Source: Bacteroidota bacterium (GTDB lineage: Bacteria > Bacteroidota > Bacteroidia > JABEUT01). Taken from it: a stretch of DNA of 50,806 nt. Within the stretch, counting starts at the first letter, position 1. Each line of letters begins with the position of its first letter. Positions 17,176 through 27,200 of the stretch are shown here, one piece after another. The notes beneath the pieces were generated by a model that was not told the origin of the DNA, ran no database searches, and worked only from the letters and a program-made list of their open reading frames with translations. The position numbers and the translations under genes are program-made. The stretch spans positions 1,117-51,922 of the forward strand of contig JAKAOA010000006.1 of the NCBI GenBank assembly GCA_021823405.1, read 5' to 3'.

Positions 17176-17784
17176 CTATTGAGCCGGATTATCAAGCTGA
17201 ACTGTTCCGCGTATATTGGTTATTGTGTAGTGAGTAAAATCTTCGTTTGATTGCAAACCGTCTCCGAGTAATATCTCTGTGGATGTTCTTATCTGAACAT
17301 ATTTAGGCGTATAGATGGTATGCTTTGACTGGTCCCAGAACAGCTGTTCGGTGTTCAGCTTTTCTCCTTTCTTGTTTATTACAACCACATTGCCGTCGGC
17401 TTCCATTATTTTAGTATTTTCATAGCGGATGGCATAATCAGAATTAATATGGCTTGAAATGCGCCCTGAATCATCGTAAAAATCCACGCTCATGCCTTTC
17501 GGACATTCCTGGTAAGGGTTTTTCCCGCCGAAGGTGTTTATAACAGGGGCTTTAAGAATAAATCTTGTTTTTGCCGAATCGGTATAGGCATACTCTGCAT
17601 TTTCTTCGCTTTGGAGAGGTGTTTTATCCGATGCGGTAATTAGGTTTACCTTATCAATATTATTCTCGCAGGAATACATAAAGAAGGGGAAAATAGAATA
17701 AAATAGAAATAAAATGCTCTTGAAAATGGCTGCCAAGGCATGGCTTTTACCGGCTATTTCAGCATTTTTCATTTTCATCCGCAT
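17176..17784 (-). CDS. lptC: LPS export ABC transporter periplasmic component LptC
   Basis: About 202 residues. A single N-terminal hydrophobic segment (AIFKSILFLFYSIFPFFMYSC) ends in a lipobox-like MYSC, so it may be a lipoprotein. The rest is a beta-jellyroll OstA/LptC fold: AEYAYTDSAKTRFILKAPV, then MEADGNVVVINKKGEKLNTEQLFWD and an IRTSTEILLGDGLQSNEDF segment. LptC relays lipopolysaccharide from LptBFG to LptA. The frame is open to 17841, but that would overlap the upstream gene by 50 bases; ATG 17784, 8 bases after that gene's stop, is preferred, with ATGs at 17778 and 17772 also possible. Confidence 0.85.
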   Translation of the reverse strand: MRMKMKNAEIAGKSHALAAIFKSILFLFYSIFPFFMYSCENNIDKVNLITASDKTPLQSEENAEYAYTDSAKTRFILKAPVINTFGGKNPYQECPKGMSVDFYDDSGRISSHINSDYAIRYENTKIMEADGNVVVINKKGEKLNTEQLFWDQSKHTIYTPKYVQIRTSTEILLGDGLQSNEDFTHYTITNIRGTVQLDNPAQ

Positions 17785-17791
17785 TGCGGCG

Positions 17792-19120
17792 CTATTCGAA
17801 TTGCCGTTTGATGAACCATCTGTCGTCAAAAGTGAAGCCAATCATTATTTTAACATATTTTTCCTGCAGCAGGTTATTCGCCGTAGTCCCGAATTCGCCA
17901 AGTTGTATGCCTAAATTCAGGATGGAATTGTGCATTTGCGCCAAATTAGGACCGATTGGGAAGCCAACGCCCAACGATATAGCTTGCTCCTGTATTTGGG
18001 TATTGGAAATATCAAGATAACTCACATTGTGGAAATAGCCAAGCCGATAATATATACCCTGTGCATAATTTTCAGAGTATATGTTACCGCGCGGCACATA
18101 TTGCATCCCAAAGCCATATTCTATGGCATTGCTTAAGTCCTGCGGCTGTCCGAAAAAGGAGTATTGCCCCCAGTTCTGCACACTGTAATCGCCCGTAAAG
18201 GTCCACCTCATGCCTTTCTTAATGGTAACGCCGCCCCCCCACATTAATGGAATGCGCAATTTACCCCGGCTGCTGCTGTCCTGAATGGTGTCGTAATTCA
18301 CGTTGCTGCCGGTAGTATTTAAATAGTTCACGGTCAGTATGTTGTAATTGGCATTTATATTCTGGCTCCATGCCATTGTGCCGCCGAGGATTATCTGCCA
18401 ATCTTTATAAACAGGCAGCGTAAGCAGAAAACCGCCGTTGAAATAAACGTTCTGCACAAAAATGTTCTGCGTTCTCTGAATATCAAATGCGTTATAATTG
18501 GGCGGATAGGTCATGGTTTGGGTTGAGGTCAGGTTTCCGAAAAGGTAGGAGGCATTTATTCCGATGGATAGAAACTTTGGGAATGGAGCAATTGCCAGCC
18601 CTACGAATGCCCTGTTTATACCGCCAGAACCTGTATATTCATTCGATACCTGCGATATGGGGATTGAAGCGCCGCTTGGGGATATACTGTCTATATTTTG
18701 CGAAACAGTTATGTCGTATCCTAAGCTGCTCATAGGCGTCAGTCCTAAACTTAAACCGGCATATTTACCTACCGGCATTGCCACTTCAAAGTATCCGAAG
18801 TATGAGTTGCTGTTTTTGTACGATTGTCCTTGCGTGGCATAGGCGACATTATTGTTCAATATCGCCGCCTCGAAGGTCGTAATACGGTTATAATAGATTG
18901 AAGCAGGGTTTTTCAGATTTATGAAAAAAGGTGAAATGCTGTCATTGCGCATGGCATTGCCTGTATTGCCCATCGAGAAGCCCTGAACCCCGGTTGGGGT
19001 ATATAAGTCGCCTATACCATAACTTGAGTAAGGCGATATTGAGGATGACTGACTGAACCCGGATGCGAAACTAAATAGAAAGAAAAGAAAGCATAAAAAG
19101 ACGCGAATCCTTGCGTTCAT
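17792..19120 (-). CDS. Outer membrane beta-barrel protein (OmpP1/FadL-like)
   Basis: 442 residues from ATG 19120. It has a classical signal peptide (ARIRVFLCFLFFLFSFASGFSQ) followed by amphipathic beta-strands over the whole length. The first conserved element is SSISPYSSYGIGD...GFSMGNTG.AMRN, and the protein ends in an aromatic strand VKIMIGFTFDDRWF. This fits the FadL/OmpP1-like proteins found between coaX and lptC in Bacteroidota; cargo unknown. The frame opens at 19156, but the later ATG places the signal peptide at the terminus. It lies 58 bases after coaX. Confidence 0.82.
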   Translation of the reverse strand: MNARIRVFLCFLFFLFSFASGFSQSSSISPYSSYGIGDLYTPTGVQGFSMGNTGNAMRNDSISPFFINLKNPASIYYNRITTFEAAILNNNVAYATQGQSYKNSNSYFGYFEVAMPVGKYAGLSLGLTPMSSLGYDITVSQNIDSISPSGASIPISQVSNEYTGSGGINRAFVGLAIAPFPKFLSIGINASYLFGNLTSTQTMTYPPNYNAFDIQRTQNIFVQNVYFNGGFLLTLPVYKDWQIILGGTMAWSQNINANYNILTVNYLNTTGSNVNYDTIQDSSSRGKLRIPLMWGGGVTIKKGMRWTFTGDYSVQNWGQYSFFGQPQDLSNAIEYGFGMQYVPRGNIYSENYAQGIYYRLGYFHNVSYLDISNTQIQEQAISLGVGFPIGPNLAQMHNSILNLGIQLGEFGTTANNLLQEKYVKIMIGFTFDDRWFIKRQFE

Positions 19121-19178
19121 ATTTTGGGTATAGAGCGTAATCAGGGCATTCGGCATTTTATTTTCAATTCTGGATTTG

Positions 19179-19919
19179 TTATTTTTCTTGCGAAAGGCAA
19201 AACGTCAAAATTACATTAAGTCCTTGAAGTGTTAGGAATGGTTCTGAAATTATTTTGCGCCTCATCTGTTTTTTCAACCATTCATGCCATCCTCCGGTAA
19301 CTATTACCTGCATCTCTTTGTATCGTGCGGAATATGCTTCAACAATACCGTTTAATTCTTCTATAACACCGCGTTGAACACCCGAAAGAATGGATTCTCT
19401 GGTTGTTTTGCCCTTCAAATCGCCGAATGTTTTATCGGGAGTTATTAACGGCAAACGCGCCGTAAAAGTATGCAACGCTTTGAACCGCATTTCCACTCCG
19501 GGCGAAATACTTCCGCCTTTATATACGCCTTTGCCGCTTATAAAGTCAATGGTGATGCATGTACCGGCATTTATTACAAGTGAATTTTTACCGGCGTAGA
19601 GGTGATGCGCTGCGGCTATGCCGGCTATCCTGTCCGGTCCTAATGTTTGCGGAGTTTTATACTCACTTTTGAACGGAAGTGGTGTTCCGCCCTTAAGGAA
19701 TACCAGTTTATATCTCTTTTTAAGCCAGGCAATCAATCCTGCAGGATAATCTCGTACGGCGCTAACTATTGCATAACCATTTCCGGCGCTTTTTTTATCT
19801 GTTAACATATTCAACTTATTAAAATCGTCCGGCTTGCAGATAAGTTGCTTTACAAGGCGGGCGCCTTGAAACTTACCCGCTTTTATTGTTGTATTTCCGA
19901 TGTCAATTGCCAGATTCAT
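19179..19919 (-). CDS. coaX: Type III pantothenate kinase
   Basis: 246 residues of the ASKHA fold, phosphorylating pantothenate as the first step of coenzyme A synthesis; the type III enzyme needs a monovalent cation and is not inhibited by CoA. Motifs seen are the phosphate loop AIDIGNTTIKAGKF at the N-terminus, GPDRIAGIAAAHH (pantothenate/dimer region), and VINAGTCITIDFI for the second phosphate loop. The length is normal. It is the first gene of the coaX-OMP-lptC-CorC cluster, with a TAGCTTTG box 17 bases before ATG. Confidence 0.95.
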   Translation of the reverse strand: MNLAIDIGNTTIKAGKFQGARLVKQLICKPDDFNKLNMLTDKKSAGNGYAIVSAVRDYPAGLIAWLKKRYKLVFLKGGTPLPFKSEYKTPQTLGPDRIAGIAAAHHLYAGKNSLVINAGTCITIDFISGKGVYKGGSISPGVEMRFKALHTFTARLPLITPDKTFGDLKGKTTRESILSGVQRGVIEELNGIVEAYSARYKEMQVIVTGGWHEWLKKQMRRKIISEPFLTLQGLNVILTFCLSQEK

Positions 19920-19935
19920 ACGTTCAAAATGCCGT

Positions 19936-19943
19936 CAAAGCTA
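19936..19943 (-). promoter_or_regulatory. -7 promoter box of the coaX cluster
   Basis: Minus-strand TAGCTTTG is an exact TAnnTTTG match, giving a leader of about 12 bases before the coaX ATG at 19919. Confidence 0.5.
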
Positions 19944-20169
19944 CAAATTATACTGCTCGCTTATTGGTTTGCTATGCAAACCCCTGTCACGGGCAGGTAA
20001 ACTAATTTAATTGACAATGACGCTACGTTTATCAATATCTGAACTTCAGGCGAGTTTACAGATAGAAACGAACCTTGCAAGCCGTAAAACCCCAACTTGC
20101 CATGAACGGAGCGAAATCAAGCAGTCAGCGTAACTAATCCGTATGATAAAAATCATCTATCAACCTGAC

Positions 20170-20177
20170 TATTTTTG
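20170..20177 (+). promoter_or_regulatory. -7 promoter box of the PAS histidine kinase
   Basis: TATTTTTG is an exact TAnnTTTG match about 45 bases before ATG 20222. No TTG is seen at -33. Confidence 0.45.
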
Positions 20178-20221
20178 AAACAGGTTATTTTATTTTGCTG
20201 TTAATTTGACAAAAACAAGGT

Positions 20222-21763
20222 ATGCCCATAAATTCAGAAAACCGGGAAAAACCTATAAATGAAAAAAAACTGGTAGAGGATATCCTGCAAAGCATAGGGG
20301 ATGCATTTGTAATTATAGATTCGGACTGGCGATATACTTTCATCAATAAAAACCTTGCACGAATTTTTCAGGACCAGAGGTACTCGGAAGATATGATAGG
20401 TAAGGTTGTGTGGGATGTTATACCCGAATTGAAAGGTACCGTAATGGAAAAATTTTACAGGGATGCGATGCAAAAACGGCAACCCGCAGTATTTGATGCA
20501 AAAAGCCTGGTTGCGCCTGTGTGGGTTGAAGTTCGCGTCTTTCCTTATCTGGATGGCATTGCCATCTTTTTCAGAGACATAACCGATAGAAAAAACGACC
20601 ACGAGAATCTTAAAAAATCCGAGGAACGCTTTTCAATGATTTTTAACTCAAGCGCCGCCGCCCAATCTATTACTGATTTTGCTACGGGAAAGATAATCGA
20701 CGTGAACGAAAGTTATGTAGAACTGCTGGGATACGAACGTAAGGAATTACTCGGTAAAACAATAAATGAAATAGGTATATACGACTATGCGCCGCCCGGT
20801 GAGCGGAGTAAAGTTCTAAAAATGATACGGAAAAAAAGGCGCGTTCAGCAGTATGAAATAATATTCCGCAAGAAGTCGGGCGCTCCGTTGAACGTATTAT
20901 TTTCAGCCGAACAAATCGATTTACAAGGGGATAATCTGATTATTACATCGCTGCTTGACATTACGGAAAAGAAAAAGGCGCAGGAGGAACTTAAACAGCT
21001 AAATGATTTATTGGAGGAAAAGGTTCGCTCCAAAACTCTCGAACTGACCAACTCTCTGGAGCGCGAGAAAGCCATAAACGATGTAAAATCGCAATTTGTC
21101 TCTATGGCGTCTCACGAATTCAGGACCCCGCTGGCTACCATTCTGTCGAGTTTGGCATTACTGGAAAAATATGCCGGTGATGAATGCGGCGATAAGATGG
21201 TAAAGCATTTTACACGGATAAGGAATTCTGTTGACAACCTGACCGAAATACTGAACGATTTCCTTTCCTTTGAAAAGATGGAAAAAGGAAAAACAGTAAC
21301 CATTAACCATGTGTTTGATATGAAAGATATGATAACCAGGTTTATTGAGGAATATAGACCAAATCTTAAAGCCGGGCAAAGCATTAATTATCTGCACCAT
21401 GGCGACACGGAATTATTTCAGGATAGGAATATAATTATAAACTCCCTTACCAATCTGCTCTCCAACGCCAGCAAATATTCAGGCAACAACGCCGCCATAG
21501 ATATTATCTCCTTTGTTAAGGATGGAACGGCAGGTATTAAAGTAAAAGACAGAGGCATGGGAATACCGGATAAGGACAAGGAAAATATTTTCACTCTCTT
21601 TTTCAGGGCTAATAACGCAGAAGCGATTCAGGGTACGGGACTGGGGTTGATAATAGTAAAAAAATATATGGAGCTGCTGGGAGGCAATATCAGCTTCGAA
21701 AGCAAGGAAAATGAAGGAAGCGTGTTTGCGCTCAACTTTCCATCGAACGCACGGTTATTTTAA
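20222..21763 (+). CDS. Orphan PAS-domain sensor histidine kinase
   Basis: 513 residues with no membrane segment, so probably cytosolic. Two PAS domains occupy about residues 17-122 and 132-250, the second ending in LLDITEKKKAQEELKQL. A coiled-coil linker follows, then the HisKA domain with phospho-acceptor H298 in ASHEFRTPLATILSS. The HATPase domain has an N-box (NLLSNASKYS), G1 (VKDRGMGIPD), an F-box (LFFRA) and G2 (GTGLGLIIVKKYM). It has no receiver domain and no response regulator is nearby, so the partner and signal are unknown. It converges on the OmpA-like gene with a 73-base gap. Confidence 0.95.
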   Translation: MPINSENREKPINEKKLVEDILQSIGDAFVIIDSDWRYTFINKNLARIFQDQRYSEDMIGKVVWDVIPELKGTVMEKFYRDAMQKRQPAVFDAKSLVAPVWVEVRVFPYLDGIAIFFRDITDRKNDHENLKKSEERFSMIFNSSAAAQSITDFATGKIIDVNESYVELLGYERKELLGKTINEIGIYDYAPPGERSKVLKMIRKKRRVQQYEIIFRKKSGAPLNVLFSAEQIDLQGDNLIITSLLDITEKKKAQEELKQLNDLLEEKVRSKTLELTNSLEREKAINDVKSQFVSMASHEFRTPLATILSSLALLEKYAGDECGDKMVKHFTRIRNSVDNLTEILNDFLSFEKMEKGKTVTINHVFDMKDMITRFIEEYRPNLKAGQSINYLHHGDTELFQDRNIIINSLTNLLSNASKYSGNNAAIDIISFVKDGTAGIKVKDRGMGIPDKDKENIFTLFFRANNAEAIQGTGLGLIIVKKYMELLGGNISFESKENEGSVFALNFPSNARLF

Positions 21764-21836
21764 AATCTATTCAGACCTTGTACGCTACGCAAATTATTCC
21801 ATGCTAAGGGTGGAAAATTATCCTCTGGTAGTTCGA

Positions 21837-23915
21837 TTATTTTGCAAGGATGATAAACTCGGTTCTCCTGTTTTTCCGTCTGCCTTCTTCAGTATCGTTA
21901 CTTGCCACAGGATTGGCAGCCCCGTAACCTTCAAAAGATAGCCGCGTGGATTCTATACCTTCATGTTCCAGCGCTTGCTTTACTGTAAATGCTCTGTCGT
22001 TAGACAAGGCAAGATTGTCTTTATCATTGCCAATATTATCGGTATATCCGGCAATCTTTATCTTCACGCCCGGGTTGGCTTTCAGAAATTTACCGAATTC
22101 GCCTATTACGGCAAGCGATACAGGTTCCAGTTCTGCGGAGTTGCTTTTATAGTAAATGTTGTTCAGGGTGTAATTGGAGCCAATTGCAATTGGTTTAACT
22201 GTAAAATCAACAGTTGCAGGTTTTCCCGTAAATGTGTCTTTTATGCTGATAACGGTGGAGTTAAACGCAGCTCCCTTTTTATTCACAGTCAGCACATAAT
22301 TAGCGGAATCATTCACATCAACGGCAGTTACAAAGGTCCCGTTCATGGTGTCCGTAATCACGGTAGCGGTCTTTTTTGTTTTAGCATTAGTTACCGTAAC
22401 CTCCGCACCTGTTACAATATTGCCATTCACGTCTGTGGTCTTTCCCTTCACCAACGCTACCTTGTCAGGTCTGGCTTCCTGGTACAACGCAAATCCAAAA
22501 ATATCGTATCCTCCCATGTTCCTGCCTTTGGTGCGGTTAGGGTCGTTGGAGCAGAAATAACCCTTTTTACCGTCGGTGCTTACAAAAAAGCCAAGGTCGT
22601 CTCCGGGGCTGTTTATCGGGTAGCCGATATTTACCGGATCCTTCCAGTTACCTGCACTATCCATACGCGAATAAAAAATATCGTAGCCGCCTATACCCAT
22701 GTGTCCGTCCGATGAGAAATAAAGGGTATGGCTGTCGGTATGTATAAAAGGGCTTTCCTCATTGCCGGGTGTATTTATTGGCGCTCCAAGGTTAACCGGC
22801 GGGCTCCAGTCGCCGGTTTTAACGTCTTTTACAGTTTTGTATATATCAGTTTTACCCATGCCCCCTGTTCTGTCGCTTGCAAAGTAAAGGGTGGTGCCGT
22901 CGGCGGTAATGGATGGTTGAGAATCCCATGCGTTGGGGTCGTTCACCTGCTGTCCCAGATTTTCTATTTTCATCCAGCGTCCGTTGTTATAGTTGGTATA
23001 GTAAATATCGCAATTGCGGTATGAACCCTCATCTTCCGACTGGCAGATGGTAAAATAAAGCGATTTATCGTCTATCGTAATGGTGGGACCTCCTTCGTTT
23101 CTTCCGGTGTTGAAGGGTGGAGGCAGCGCGCTTCCAACAGAATAATCGCCATCCGGTTGCAGTTCGCTCTTCATGAAATATTCCTTCTCATTATCGTCAG
23201 GCGTGGCAACATTATTTAAATCCTGATAGGGTAGCTTCCGCGTAAAATAGGCATACCGGTCATCAGGCGAAATGCAGGCGAGGTATTCGTCATGGGTAGT
23301 GCAAAGGTCTTTAACCGGATAGGGGTCAAAAGGCACAGGATGGTCGTAAATGCCCGTGTAAAACTTGGCATATTTCAGCATCTTCTTCGCCTGATACAGG
23401 AACTCGTCGTAATCCTTGTTGAACTTCTTTACATCATCGTCTTTAAAATTCAGAAACTTCTCCAGATAAGTTACAGCGTCTTTATACTTTTCATCTTCAT
23501 AATAACTGAACCCGATATAATAGTATGGGTCTGAATGGTACTTTGGGCATTGCTGAACCACCTTCAGGAAATAAGGCACAGCAGGAGCAAATGGAGCATT
23601 ATCGCTTATCTCCGTCTTAATCAATTCTTCGGCATAAGCAAAGTTTGCGTCAACATAGTCGGGTTCCAGTTGCAGGGCTTGCTGTAAATATGCCATACGT
23701 TGCGGTTTCTCTACTTTTTTCTTATCAGTGCCTTTTTTATACAACTGTACCGCCTTGTCGTCATCCATCTGCTGGCACGGGTTCTCATCCTGCGCGTAAG
23801 ATAGCCCCCCCCATAATGTAAAAGTGAAGATAAAGAGTAGAAACGCCCTTTCTGACAGTAAACAGGACTTACTGAAAACAGTTTGTTTATTTGTACGTTT
23901 TATCGAGTCCGGCAT
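21837..23915 (-). CDS. TPR / PD40 beta-propeller / OmpA-family outer-membrane-linked protein (PorE-like architecture)
   Basis: 692 residues. A signal peptide ends near LSYAQ at 42. Helical TPR-like repeats follow (about 50-165), then a PD40/WD40-like beta-propeller (about 205-470) with blades such as QPSITADGTTLYFASDRTGGMGKTDIY and ESPFIHTDSHTLYFSSDGHMGIGGYDIF. Next is a carboxypeptidase-regulatory-like domain (about 488-570), and an OmpA C-terminal peptidoglycan-binding domain at 585-692 (YTDNIGNDKDNLALSNDRA). This domain order is that of the T9SS component PorE, which is a lipoprotein; this one has no lipobox cysteine, so orthology is open. It runs divergently from the PKD adhesin and PorP/SprF genes. 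Confidence 0.88.
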   Translation of the reverse strand: MPDSIKRTNKQTVFSKSCLLSERAFLLFIFTFTLWGGLSYAQDENPCQQMDDDKAVQLYKKGTDKKKVEKPQRMAYLQQALQLEPDYVDANFAYAEELIKTEISDNAPFAPAVPYFLKVVQQCPKYHSDPYYYIGFSYYEDEKYKDAVTYLEKFLNFKDDDVKKFNKDYDEFLYQAKKMLKYAKFYTGIYDHPVPFDPYPVKDLCTTHDEYLACISPDDRYAYFTRKLPYQDLNNVATPDDNEKEYFMKSELQPDGDYSVGSALPPPFNTGRNEGGPTITIDDKSLYFTICQSEDEGSYRNCDIYYTNYNNGRWMKIENLGQQVNDPNAWDSQPSITADGTTLYFASDRTGGMGKTDIYKTVKDVKTGDWSPPVNLGAPINTPGNEESPFIHTDSHTLYFSSDGHMGIGGYDIFYSRMDSAGNWKDPVNIGYPINSPGDDLGFFVSTDGKKGYFCSNDPNRTKGRNMGGYDIFGFALYQEARPDKVALVKGKTTDVNGNIVTGAEVTVTNAKTKKTATVITDTMNGTFVTAVDVNDSANYVLTVNKKGAAFNSTVISIKDTFTGKPATVDFTVKPIAIGSNYTLNNIYYKSNSAELEPVSLAVIGEFGKFLKANPGVKIKIAGYTDNIGNDKDNLALSNDRAFTVKQALEHEGIESTRLSFEGYGAANPVASNDTEEGRRKNRRTEFIILAK

Positions 23916-24022
23916 GGCTGCAATATTAAGCGAGGGGGCGTAAGATTAGATTATTTCTCAATTAACAGCAATAAAATAAGACGATATTCCGATTGAAATA
24001 TTTTAACAACAGAGGTTCATTG

Positions 24023-24056
24023 CAAAGATAGCGTTAATCCTTTTTCATATAAGCAA
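24023..24056 (-). promoter_or_regulatory. Promoter of the TPR/PD40/OmpA gene
   Basis: Minus-strand TATCTTTG (24030-24023) with TTG (24056-24054) 23 bases upstream. Transcription would start near 24018, leaving a leader of about 100 bases. Confidence 0.6.
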
Positions 24057-24193
24057 AAATAGAGAAAACATGCGGACGGGGCTGCATTTCCGCCCACTCC
24101 AAACATGGTTATAAGATAATCGATTATGGTGTATTGATACCCATGAATTCAAAGCCGAAACGTTAGTTTTTTACGTATATTCCTGAAATTGTA

Positions 24194-24201
24194 TATTTTT
24201 G
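24194..24201 (+). promoter_or_regulatory. -7 promoter box of the PKD adhesin/PorP operon
   Basis: TATTTTTG matches TAnnTTTG and predicts a leader of about 60 bases before ATG 24265. Confidence 0.45.
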
Positions 24202-24264
24202 AACCCTGTATCTCTTTTATCTGACTGGAATTAAACGTATATATTCTACACATAAATATTTTTC

Positions 24265-27200
24265 ATGATGAAAAAACTATTGCTTATACTGCTCGGAACG
24301 GTTACCATGAATTCGGCATTTGCGCAATGTGCAAATTTCACCGTTTCCCAAAGTCCAATCTGCACAGGCGATAATGAAACCTTTACCGACCTAAGTTCGG
24401 GCGGTGCAGCCCCATTTACCTATAGCTGGAATTTCGGAGCTAATGCCGTTCCTGCAACATCTGCCCTTCAAAATCCTCCGGTAGTCACCTATACGCAGCC
24501 GGGCGTGAAAATTGTAACCCTGCACTATACCTCATCGGGCTTCTTCGGTTGTAACAGCACTTATACCGCTACAGTTACCGTTAATGCCAATCCTATAGCT
24601 ACGTTTACTAGCACTGCGCCCCAATGTGTAGGCAACGGCGTGAATTTTACCAATACCGGCAGTTCAGGACCGGGTGTTACCTACAGCTGGAATTTCGGGT
24701 CAAATGCAACTCCATCCACCTCCTCCGCCGAGAACCCGACAGGAGTAACCTTTTCAGCATCAGGACCGCAACTGATAACCTTTTCGGTGAACAACGGGTT
24801 CTGTACAACCGTGGATACCATGACCATACATATCGCTTCCACGCCCACCGCCAGCTTTGCAAGCAATGCTCCCGCCTGTATGAGAGGACCGGTTAACTTT
24901 ACAAACACCGGCTCGGTAGGCGCAGGATTAACCTACCTCTGGAATTTCGGAGTAGCAGCCGTACCTGCTACATCGGTGCTGGCAAACCCGCCGCCGGTTT
25001 CTTATACTTCCCCCGGAGTAAAAACTATCACCTTCGCAATTACCAACTCGGTTACCGGATGCACATCAGTAACCACGCAGCAGATTACCATCTATCAGGA
25101 CCCTGTTGCAAGTTTCACATCCAATGCTCCGCAGTGCACAGGCAACAACGTGAATTTTACCAATACCGGAACCAACGGACCCGGAATAACCTATTCCTGG
25201 AGTTTTGGCGCCGATGCTACTCCTGCAACCTCCAATACTGAAAACCCGTCTGGTGTTACCTATTCTACTCCCGGACCCAAACTTATCACCTTCACCATAG
25301 ACAACGGCTATTGCACCGCAACCGATACCCTCACAATTCACATCAATCAGTCGCCTACGGCAAGTTTCACATCAACCGCCCCGCAATGCGCAGGCGCACC
25401 CGTAAACTTTACAAATACAGGCACCCCGCCGCCGGGAATAACCTATCTTTGGAATTTTGGTCCGGGCGCAAACCCGGCAACATCAAATGTTGAAAATCCG
25501 GCAGGCGTTACCTTTTCAATCCCCGGATCTCAAGCCGTCTCCCTTACCATAACGGAGGTTGCTACAGGATGCGCATCAACCGTTATCCAATATATCAATA
25601 TAAACCCAAGCCCAACGGCAAGTTTCACCTCTAATGCCCCGCAATGCGCAGGCAATCAGGTTAATTTTACCAATACAGGCAGCGCAGGACCCGGCGTTAC
25701 CTATAATTGGAGTTTTGGTGCCAATGCCAATCCGCAAAATTCGGGCGCTGAAAGCCCCTCCGGTATAGTTTACTCTGCTCCAGGACCAAAACTTGTCACC
25801 TTCTCTGTCAGCGAAGGTTCATGCACAAGCGTTGACACCGCAACAATTATTATGGATACTACCCCTGTCGCCTCCTTCACCTCCACCGCCCCGCAATGCC
25901 AGGGTCAATCGGTTTCCTTCACGAATACCGGAACAATGAGCGGTGTAACCTACAGTTGGAATTTTGGTCCGAACGGTAACCCTGCCGTATCAAATGCTCA
26001 AAACCCTTCAGGCATTAAATTCACTGCATCCGGGATACAAAATATTACGCTTACGGTAACCGACCCCGTTTCGGGCTGTTCTTCAACAATTACACAGTAT
26101 ATTAACATTAACCCGTCTCCTGTCGCAACATTCTTCTCAAATACACCCGTTTGCGCAGGAACAGCGGCAGATTTTACAAACACAGGCAGCAGCGGAGCCA
26201 ACCTGACATACAGTTGGGATTTCGGTTCTAATTCCACACCGCAGACATCTTCGTCGGAAAGCCCGACCGGCATCACCTATAGCAGCGGCGGCATGAAACT
26301 TGTTACTTTCACCATCAGCGACGGCGTTTGCAGTTCAACTGACACGGTAAGCGTTGCAATTGACTCTGTACCGGTGCTTAGCGCAGGCAAAGACACAACG
26401 ATATGCGCTACCGACAGCGTTCAGATAGGCGGCACGCCGGTGGCAGGATACAAATACAGCTGGTTCCCCTCTTCGGTGGTGAGCAATCCGAATATAGCCA
26501 ACCCCGAAGCGAAACCGATAGCTCCCGTTACCACATATATTGTAACGGCTACAAGCCCCGCCGGATGCATGGCGAGCGATACGGTAATAGTTACAATGCT
26601 TGCGCCGCTTGTTTCCAATGCGGGACAACCCGAGAGCATCTGCCGCAACGACAGCGTTCAGCTTGGCGCCATGCCCGTAAACGGACAGAAATACAACTGG
26701 AGCCCGGGTAAAGGATTGAGCGATTCAACCATCGCCTCACCTTACGCAATGCCCGATTCCTCACTAACATACACCCTTACCGTTTCCGGCTGGGGTTGCA
26801 CTCCCGCCAGGAGCATGGTAACAGTTACTGTAAACCAGCTGCCTCTCCTTATACCTTTACAGGAAGATACGATAGCCGGAGGGCAGCAGATACAGCTTGA
26901 AGCCACCCAGGGAGGCGCCGAGTACAGTTGGCTGCCTGTTGCCGGATTAAGTAATTCCAATATATATAACCCGGTTGCCAGCCCCGACACTACCACCAAA
27001 TATGTGGTATGGATAACCGATGTACAGGGTTGTGTGAACAGGGATACCATCGTAGTAAATGTTTTAAAATCGAACTTCTGGGCTCCTACCGCTTTCACCC
27101 CCAACGGCGATGGAAGAGACGATATTTTCTATATACACGGTCAATTCCAGACCTTCGATTTCGGAGTGTATAACCGATGGGGCGAACAGATTTTCCATAC

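Larger units (their letters stand above)
19920..20221. other. Intergenic region between coaX and the histidine kinase
   Basis: 302 bases between divergent genes. It contains the coaX -7 box, the histidine kinase -7 box at 20170, and a small ATGAT/ATCAT inverted repeat near 20143-20156. I see no ORF or RNA gene in the rest. Confidence 0.6.
23916..24264. other. Divergent promoter region between the OmpA-like and PKD genes
   Basis: 349 bases. It holds a complete minus-strand promoter at 24023-24056 and a plus-strand -7 box at 24194-24201. No ORF or RNA gene is seen. Confidence 0.6.

Noticed and set aside
21963-22715. 250-codon open frame on the plus strand inside the OmpA-like gene
   Set aside because: It is antisense to a clearly conserved coding region (propeller and OmpA domains) and its product has no family features.
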